From NCBI GenBank assembly GCA_963995505.1, contig OZ023187.1, positions 11,309,176 to 11,373,175 on the forward strand: DNA of 64,000 bases. Reading direction: 5' to 3'. Below the pieces are notes generated by a model. It saw only the letters and a list, made by a program, of their open reading frames with translations. It made no database searches and was not told the DNA's origin. The position numbers and the translations under genes are program-made. Source of the stretch: Hypericum androsaemum. Lineage: Eukaryota > Streptophyta > Magnoliopsida > Malpighiales > Hypericaceae. This document shows, in pieces, positions 56,801 to 64,000 of the stretch (position 1 is its first letter; every line of letters starts with the position of its first letter).

Positions 56801-59700
56801 ATTATAAAGTGTTCAGTGCATGATATACTTTACCTCTAAAATTAACGATTGAGAAAATAATTACATTATTGAAAATATAATCCTAATGATATTAGCTGTC
56901 TTTTGAAGAATGAATAGCTAACATTTTTTTATTGGATAAAAACACCCATCAATGAAAATAATCAATGCTTAGAGAGAAGTCTCATTGCTTACGGAGAAAT
57001 TTCTTAATTTCAAGAGAAACTTTTTTTTGAATAAAGACACCATTAAAAAAAATCAATCTTTGTAAGCGACATTAACAAAAGTTAGGAATATCAAGATGTC
57101 ATTAGTCCTCCGCATGAAGCTCCTCAAAAGTTCTATCTGCACACACGTCTAGATCCCTTAAATCAATGGCCTTCGTTTCACTACAAATGGTATTGCTCAT
57201 CTTATTAAAGACAACACCCAATCCTAGTATAACTTATAAGTGATATTAATGAGACACGAGAAAATATCACCTTTTTTGTTTGCTTTGAAATTATTGAAAT
57301 TGATTTTGATCACTTAATACATATACATCAAAAATGATTTGTCTATAATCACTCTTACCATCTCATAAAAATTTTTGAATAAGCTTTTCTAATAGTTTTA
57401 CTAACATTTATTTAGGATATAAATATTATCAAACTAAAAAGTATCGCAGAAACTAATATTTTATAATATTTTTTAAATTTGTTAAGTGTTATATATATAT
57501 ATATATATATTTATTTATTTATTTATTCAAAAAATATTTTTAGAACAATATTTAATAAGAAGATTTTAAAAAATTAATTATTATGATAGACGGATATTAA
57601 ATTTTGAACTTTTTCAACTTATTATTCAGGTCATTGTGAACATATGCAGCATCTTGGCAAGAAAGGGACACCCATCCTTTAGGCGTGTTTATTATAAACT
57701 CAATTGTAATTTTTTAGAAACCGTGATTTTTGGTGTATTTTTTAAATGTATTTAACATGTAATTTTGTTATTATGAGAATTGAGAATGAATAAAATATCT
57801 ATTCGGCGATATAAATGAAAGGAACACCACTCATCCTACTTTTTTTTCCTTTTTGGCGGCGGCCACACATGTTATGTGACTAATGAGCTACATTAATAGT
57901 TTGATAGATCAATCAATAATTGACTTTATTGACAGACTATATAATATATATTTTTAGAAGGTAACAGACCATATAATATGGTATCCACATATAGCATTAC
58001 TTTATTACCCCTTTTCCAACTTTACAGTAATCATGTCATCCACATATAATTCAAATTATAAAAAAGACATACTTAAAAAGTCAAGATTTATGTTGATACG
58101 ACATCACAGGATTGATTTTCTTAATACCTATCTTATTAGTATTTTGCTAATTAGATATGTGGTTATCTTCTGATTTGCTTAATGCACTTATGGTGTACGA
58201 GTTTAATGTTTTTTGCACTATAGGTATAATTATAAATGGAGCAATATACGAAGTGGAGTTGTGTATATAAGACAATTTATAAAAATAGATTCGATCGAAT
58301 GCCACTTTCCCAGCAAGTAACGTGAAGATCGCGTTTACGCTAGAGCCGTGACCATCTTTATTCGCTCTTGATTGGCCGTGTACCATTTACACATCAGAAT
58401 TAAAATTAAAATCTTGTAAATGTCTAATTACCCAGCAAGTAACGACTAAAGTTTGGAAATTCTAGTCAACGAGTTTAATTTCGGATATAATAATATTATA
58501 ACAAAATCCATTATTTATATAAAAAAGTACTCTTGTAATATCACATCAGCACTGCAAAGCTGGACATGTGAATAAGACTTTCACCTAACCACTTGAAAAG
58601 TATAATTCGTAATAGAAATTTAAAGAAAAGAGGAGAAAAAGTTGCTTTCCCATTGTTTGCTTTGACCAGTTGCTTTTGAGTGTGTAACTACAAATGATAA
58701 TGGTCGCTATCTCAATGTTTTTAGAATCGAGAATTATTAAGTTATCCGAGTAATATTTTTTACATTCATAATATTAAAATTGAAGATATTATCAAGTTAA
58801 TCCACATTTTTTATCGCTTAAAACAATTCTGGTACTATGCTTTCTAATATGGAAAAACATATAGTTGACATCTAGAATTTTCCTAATGGATCGGTTGTTC
58901 AAGCAACGTGTTTATACTTCTCATTCTTTTCCCGAAATAAATAAAACAATTGTGTTATGTTAATTTCATTTCTAGTTATCGAGGTAGGAGACTGACCCGA
59001 AAACCAGAAAGTGGTGTAATCAGCAGATCGTATACAGGAATCTTTTTGGGATCAGCAAGTCAATGACTTGCGATTTTTATTTTGTCTTTTCGAGAAATTC
59101 CCTGCTTTTTCAATCCAAACATTTATTATACCAATTAATAATTACGTTTTATTGCAACTGTGTGGTGTATCTAAACAGTTAGAATCTATCGGCTTGCAAG
59201 AAAACTTAAAAGATGAATGAAACTACAAATATTAAATATACTTAATTATCACACCAAAGAGTATTTAACCTAATCATTGACGAAGATAGAAGGTTAAAAA
59301 AACTTAATTATCCTTAAATTATATTAGAATTCCCCGAGCAAGCTAAAATGTAGTATTGATTTCAACTTTCCTGCTGCTTATTAATTAAGGGGAGGAAACT
59401 AAAAGGATGATGAAACCGATCAAGGATCCAAAAACCAAATGAAAATAGAAAACCATTTTGAAATTCAAGAATATATATATATATATATATATATATAAGA
59501 AAATAAAGTTGGCTAAAAAGGGAAGATATTTATATGAATATATCAGAGCTAAAATTTAAGGTACTTAAAAAAAAAAGTTAATGATCACCTTTGGATTTTA
59601 GAACAAAGCGAGCACCGGCGTCAAGGTCTTGTCTCTCTTCTAACTCGGATGCTACTTCCGGCACTTGTTTCACTTTCCCATCCTCGTAAACCGCCCCCAT
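53860..59700 (-). CDS. GAT1: GAT1-like GABA / amino-acid transporter (AAAP family)
   Basis: Seven exons on the minus strand: 59700-59589, 56260-56030, 55728-55631, 55060-54874, 54796-54669, 54556-54323, 54240-53860; GT-AG, phases close, 456 aa (Arabidopsis GAT1 about 450). A proton-coupled plasma-membrane importer of gamma-aminobutyrate and related compounds. The start exon reads MGAVYEDGKVKQVPEVAS, a hydrophilic cytosolic N-terminus. TM1 begins [27 protein letters not shown]-like, the family hallmark, followed by about ten more hydrophobic segments (for example LILAQIPSFHSLRHIN loop, AISGYWAFGN, ALGVIAAIAAVRQI). Intron 1 is 3.3 kb. The intron between exons 3 and 4 holds a MITE. A (ct)n tract lies just upstream of the ATG. 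GAT1 is preferred over lysine-histidine transporters by this N-terminus and the YGNGIIPEIQATIASPVKGKM block. Confidence 0.95.
55131..55579. mobile_element. MITE in a GAT1 intron
   Basis: Left end ggctaaaatttgctttactacctcgtggtt... and right end ...ccacaatgtagtggtgtgttagcaaactttaacc are inverted complements over about 80 bp, with poly-A on both flanks (aaaaaaa). The interior repeats cgtcgttaattttatc / gataaaatta...gtagcatgacat in inverted orientation. It sits in the intron between exons 3 and 4 and does not touch splice sites. Confidence 0.75.
56261..59588 (-). other. GAT1 intron 1 (3.3 kb, AT-rich)
   Basis: No second gene is visible inside. It includes (ta)n/(ttta)n tracts at 57489-57531 and (at)n at 59468-59497. 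Two related ~200-bp stretches (56380-56620 and 56690-56930) share aaatgataa..acttgtaatatcataa and tcttttgaagaatgaatag blocks, an internal duplication. Confidence 0.6.
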
Positions 59701-59701
59701 T

Positions 59702-59727
59702 CTCTCTCTCTCTCTCTCTCTCTCTCT
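59702..59727. repeat. (ct)n microsatellite upstream of the GAT1 start
   Basis: About 13 ct dinucleotides (on the minus strand a GA repeat in the 5' UTR, ending 1-2 bases before the ATG). GA tracts in plant 5' UTRs can bind BPC/GAGA-type factors; a regulatory role here is inference. Confidence 0.85.
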
Positions 59728-60604
59728 AAATAGCTCCCACCCAGAATAGCCCGTTTATTTTGGTGGTGTTGGGTCTTCCAAGAAAAATATAGGCTTTCCA
59801 CCAAAAAAAAATATAGACTTTCAACCTTCAAGATGGATTGTGAAGCTAATTAAAAACAAAAACAAATTTCTCAGCCGTCGTGATTAAGAAAACGCTCTTA
59901 GTTCAGTTCCACGAAACGTTTTCTCTTAAACACAATATAGTTGGTTCTATTATTTTTAGGCCATATATATGTAGGTATTTCCGTGAAGATTGAGATTCTT
60001 TGAAATGTACGAAAAGGAGGCGCCAGATCACCCCTCTTTGTGGATGTTTCAGATACATGACCAACTATTTAGGTGAGTGGTCATAGATAGACGCGTGGGT
60101 CTGACTTTTCCTAATTTATTTATCAGAATGTCGACTTCTACAAAGAAAAAAGAGAAATAATTTAATCTGTAAAAAAAGGAATGTAAAATTTGAAATAAAG
60201 GTAGGACTAAAAAAAGTTTTAAAAACGACCCGGAGACTGATCCGAGAGTCGGATCGGAAGTTTTTTATTATATATATAATTATTTTTTAAAATTTACATT
60301 TCCGAGGAGACCTATTTTTTTTTTTATAAGTAAAAGTTGTATTTCACCAAAAGTTCGTCAAAGTGCATCGGAAGAGTGAGATAATGCCTATCACAGGACC
60401 CGCAGTGCTAAACACTATATAGAACACACCAAAATAATCAAACCAAAAGGTCCAAAAGCCGTACGGACAAACCAAATAACCTCTGTGAAAAGGGCAAACC
60501 AAAAAGAACACATATTTAGCTTCCCCTTTTACTTTCTCTTGAGAGCTCTGCATATGTCCTTTTCTAATATATTTGTGTACCCATTTTCATTTTCTCACGC
60601 ATTA
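59728..60604. other. GAT1 promoter region and AT-rich intergenic sequence
   Basis: No gene is recognised. A gacccggagactgatccgag motif at about 60227 is partly inverted at 61075, hinting at a further nested copy of the TIR family described next. Confidence 0.4.
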
Positions 60605-61110
60605 GTCCCATGATTATCAAATACGCAGTCCGACTGGTCGGACCATGATTCGGTCAGAAGAGCGTAACGAATTTGGCCAGAAAATTGTCCACCTTACCAA
60701 CCGCCCAAAAAATGGTCGGATTGGACAGTTTGACCGAATTTTCAACTCCGTTTTTTCCGGTTCGTAAAGTTGAACCAAAAAATCAGGATTGGTCAGCTAT
60801 TTTGACCAAAAAACTAGGGTTGGTCAGATATTTTGACCTAAAAATCGACCAAACCATAATAAAAAAGAGAAAAATTATGTTTGGTCGAATATTTTCTTCT
60901 TTTTTTTAGGATTTCAAGGTTATGGTGGGTCAAAAAAGAAAGAAAAAGTTAGGATTGTGGGATATATATAATAAAAATATTAATAAAAATATTTTTTAAT
61001 ATATATATAAAGTACCGGTCCGACCAACGGTCCAACCAATCAGACCGATTGAAATACGACCCAGATGCAAGAGCGGGTCGCTCTCCGGGTCGTATTTGAA
61101 AACCATGATT
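60605..61110. mobile_element. TIR element, catagttttaaaatacgg family
   Basis: Left end cccatgattatcaaatacgcagtccgac pairs inverted with right end gggtcgtatttgaaaaccatgatt. The flanking words ttagtcc occur on both sides. The interior has repeated ttggtcagatattttgacc units (about 60785-60870). No transposase. Confidence 0.65.
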
Positions 61111-61363
61111 AGTCCACCTTTTTTTTGAAAAAAAGTAGAACTATTTATTTCTCCATTGAATAATTCAGTACATAATTACAAAGCAACAACAAGAGGGCTA
61201 CAGGTTACAGAGACCGTAATCTAGTCCTCCCATTTTCTCTTCCCTATTTTTCATTTCATGTACACCCATTTATCTTTTTGGATTTTTGTTTCCAATTTTA
61301 TCTTTCAGTTTCCTCATTAATCCTTTCCACTTTCGAGTATCCTCTTTGATCTTTCCATTCCTT

Positions 61364-62336
61364 CAGCTTGTTTGGAACCAAATTCCATAGGAAAAGAATT
61401 CCATTTCCAGTTTTTAATGGGAATGAAATTGAATCACTATCCTATTTTCCTGTTTGGAACCAAAATTTTAATTTAAGAATTGATTTGATCATTTTACATT
61501 AATACCCTTACATATTGCAACTCTTTTAACCCAAAAAATTCTATGGATAGTGCTCAAGGAACCCTCTCTGAGTATTCTCTATGGGAACGAAGTGAACACA
61601 AAAGCTCAAGCTTTATCAAGTGCTCAAGAAAAATATCCCAAACTTAAAGCACCAATTTTGATGTAACCCCTAAACATCACATACTCATTGGCAGTTAATC
61701 AGAAACGATAAGAGGGAGAAGGAAAAAAGGAGAACCTTCTTGTTGCAAAAAAAAGAGAAGCGACGTTTACCCAGTAGCTCCTTCATCCAACCAAAAATGT
61801 ACACAACGTATCGTAGATCAATAAGCACATCAAATCAAAGAAGAAACGAGCCGAAATCCCTAACCCATAAACCAAAAATGAAAAAAATAAAAAATAATCG
61901 CTGAAACCCTAACATTGAAAAGAAGGGCTAAGGGGTGGGGGACTTACAGCGGAAGGTTTGTGATAGAGAAGGTAGGTCGCTGGAGACGACGGTCAGGAAC
62001 ATCGCCGGTAGAGGCCGGCGTGCTGAGAGAAAAGTGGTCGTAGTCTCGTAGACGAAGGAGAGATGTGGCTTTTGGAGTCCTCGAGGTGAGGGTGAGGCTT
62101 AGGAGTATAAATATTTTGTAATATGTTAATAGTGTGAGGGGTATTAATGTCATTTTCAGGTCAATTTCAGTTTGATCACCAGAATTCTGACCTATTTTAA
62201 TTGGAATTCGAAATCTGGACTTTTAATCAAAACAAGAATTCCTTTCCCAAAATTTTTGGTTCCAAACACACTTATGTTTTTTAAAACTCCGGAAATGAAT
62301 TCTATTTTCTATTTTTTAAAGTTTCCAAACAGGCTG
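61364..62336. mobile_element. TIR element (cagcttgtttggaacc ends)
   Basis: Left end cagcttgtttggaaccaaattcc and right end ggtttccaaacaggctg are inverted, with further inverted matches inward (ggaaaagaattcc / ggaattc, ttggaaccaaaatttt / aaaatttttggttccaaac). It is 973 bp with no recognised transposase. A GC-rich island lies at 61940-62090. The TSD is unclear, so hAT versus Harbinger is undecided. Confidence 0.65.
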
Positions 62337-64000
62337 TAAATCATCCTCCTCGACCCAAATGAAAAAGTGTGTGAGATCTAGAGAAATAGAGAGAGGCAAA
62401 GAAGAACATTAATCTTCCATTTCCAGTATCCTCTATTATCTATCCCTAAAAAAAGTATCCTCTATTATGTACTGTACCAGGTGATTGACGACGAGGAGAT
62501 GGCAGAGATGAGATGGGGACCAGCACCAGATGGAGCGAAACGATACCATGAACAAGATTTTCCCCCTTTTTTGTTTCTGATTTTGGGGTTGGGAAAAATG
62601 AGAATTTTTTGGGCGAAACAGGAGGAGGGGGAAGTATGATTTTTTTTCCAAATTTGCCCCTCCATTTTACCAACCGAAAAATACCGGGCCAAAATTCCTA
62701 ATGAATTGCCCAGTCCGACTGGATTTCAAACAGTTTGGAAGGTAATATATTTGATTCGTGGTCCGATCGGTCGAACTACATTTTTAAAAATATTGCTAAA
62801 AATAGCCACTCTCGATTACCAAGACAAGTCAAGCGCAGAGTACCATATGCAATTTTTTCGCTATCTTTACTGTCAATCTTACTTTTTTTTTGCATTCGCA
62901 TAGGGACGGTCCAAAACAAACAAATATACGTGGCACAAAATATTTCGTCCCGTTAGTCGGCTCACATTTCATCCATTTAAGCTAAAAGCGTACCAGAAAT
63001 CCTTCTTCGAGAGGCCCGAAATCTTGTGAGATTTGAATCACCGACTCAAAAAATTGAAAAAAAACCCACGTCCCAATTTGGAATCCGTGATTTCGGTATC
63101 CATATTTTGATAAGATTATACAACTCATTAAGTTAACCATAACTTACTTTGCACAAATGAAGTTCACCATTTCTGATATTAACAACTAAATAGAATATTC
63201 CAGAGTTTAGGTTAATATGCCTAAGTTTAAATTTTAAAAAATAGAATATGTCAACGATGGGAGAAATCATCCAAGCAAATTAGGACCCAAAACTATGCAA
63301 ATCACACTCACAATCAGTGGTCAGTGTACCTATAATTCTTTATTCATGACGTTCAAATCTTCAATCATGCTAACAAATGGATATTCATTGATTAAAAAAT
63401 GGGGAGTTTTTAGAAGTGAAGTGTGATTCCGCTGCTACAGAAGGCGTTAATACATTTTTTGTTGTTGAAATTACATTCTCACGCATTCGAATAATATACT
63501 TCAGGTAACTCGTCATTCTTACTCATGAAGGATACAAGTACGTACGGGACAAAAATACTCTTTTTATATCGAGAATTTTCTAATAAATTTCGCTAACGAA
63601 ATTGTGATTACAACTTTGTGATATGAAATATTTATTATGTACATATTATATAGGAAAAAAATTAACTTACCGAAAAAATACGCGCGGGACCATATAGACA
63701 TAAATAACTAACACACAAAATGGCGTCAAAAGATGCTGTCCCAAACAATCGTTCACAAGGATTTGTTAGTACTATAGCGTATGAATTTTTTCATATAGTT
63801 TCAGTTTATGACTTGTAAAAAAATAAAGGGACAAAGACACTTTAGTAACCTGTGTCGTAGGAAATTGACACTTTAGTACTTTGTGTTATGAAAACTAGTA
63901 AAGACGCACGCGCGATGTTAGTGTCGTTCTATTTCAAAATTTGCAAAATATATCGTTGATTGATTTTTTTTAAATTGTACATGAATAAGATGCTCTCTTA
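62337..64000. other. Intergenic, no gene seen
   Basis: Low-complexity AT-rich sequence with a GC-poor ORF cluster at 62436-62692 in all three minus frames, which indicates composition rather than coding. A ccgatcggtcgaac motif at 62760 resembles the TIR family interior. The sequence at 63825-63900 (gggacaaagacactttagtaacc...) resembles a MULE end cut by the window edge. Confidence 0.5.

Noticed and set aside
62436..62692. Three overlapping minus-strand ORFs of 71-75 codons
   Set aside because: All three frames are open over the same purine/pyrimidine-skewed stretch, which signals composition and not a gene.

Overview
This window is nuclear DNA from a flowering plant, most likely a eudicot. 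Evidence: six spliced protein genes with canonical GT-AG introns, plant-specific families (HD2 histone deacetylase, CSLA mannan synthase), a nuclear-type tRNA-Leu and many plant transposon classes. The species cannot be fixed from the sequence alone. I rebuilt the gene models by hand from splice sites and phase. All six close without a frame error, and their lengths match their families.

Layout. 1-8.1 kb is a repeat block: a ~1 kb segment present twice (1-1044 and 6082-7126), a young non-autonomous LTR retrotransposon (1132-4829, 5-bp TSD), and Mutator-like elements, one carrying a captured pentatricopeptide (PPR) fragment. 8.3-9.4 kb is a decayed copy of an At4g22758-like (DUF7054) gene with a small MITE inside. 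10.1-13.6 kb holds a MULE, a deleted hAT transposon and a long fold-back element. 13.84-15.40 kb (+) is an HD2-type histone deacetylase. 19.99-21.24 kb (-) is U2AF35, followed by tRNA-Leu(UAA) at 21.37 kb. 23.1-24.4 kb is a 39-bp minisatellite interrupted by a MULE MITE. 25.05-28.95 kb (-) is a second, older member of the same LTR family. 30.45-35.14 kb (-) is a CSLA glucomannan synthase. 36-42.2 kb is repeats: a LINE RNase H remnant and a second minisatellite interrupted by a MULE and by a hAT-like element carrying a BED zinc-finger fragment. 42.46-48.24 kb (+) is RAD5A. 50.94-53.02 kb (+) is a small twin-CX9C (DUF3128) protein gene. 53.86-59.70 kb (-) is a GAT1-like GABA/amino-acid transporter. 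59.7-64 kb is AT-rich, with MITEs and no recognisable gene.

The genes are unrelated neighbours, as is usual in plant chromosomes: chromatin (HDT), splicing (U2AF35), cell-wall synthesis (CSLA), DNA damage tolerance (RAD5A), mitochondrial intermembrane space (DUF3128) and transport (GAT1).

The most unusual item is the LTR family. Two copies share LTRs, leader and the C-terminal two thirds of an unrecognised ORF, but have unrelated ORF N-termini and no visible gag, protease, RT or integrase. Several transposons have clear TSDs (9 bp for MULEs, 8 bp for hAT, 5 bp for the LTR element), so insertion order can be read in several places.
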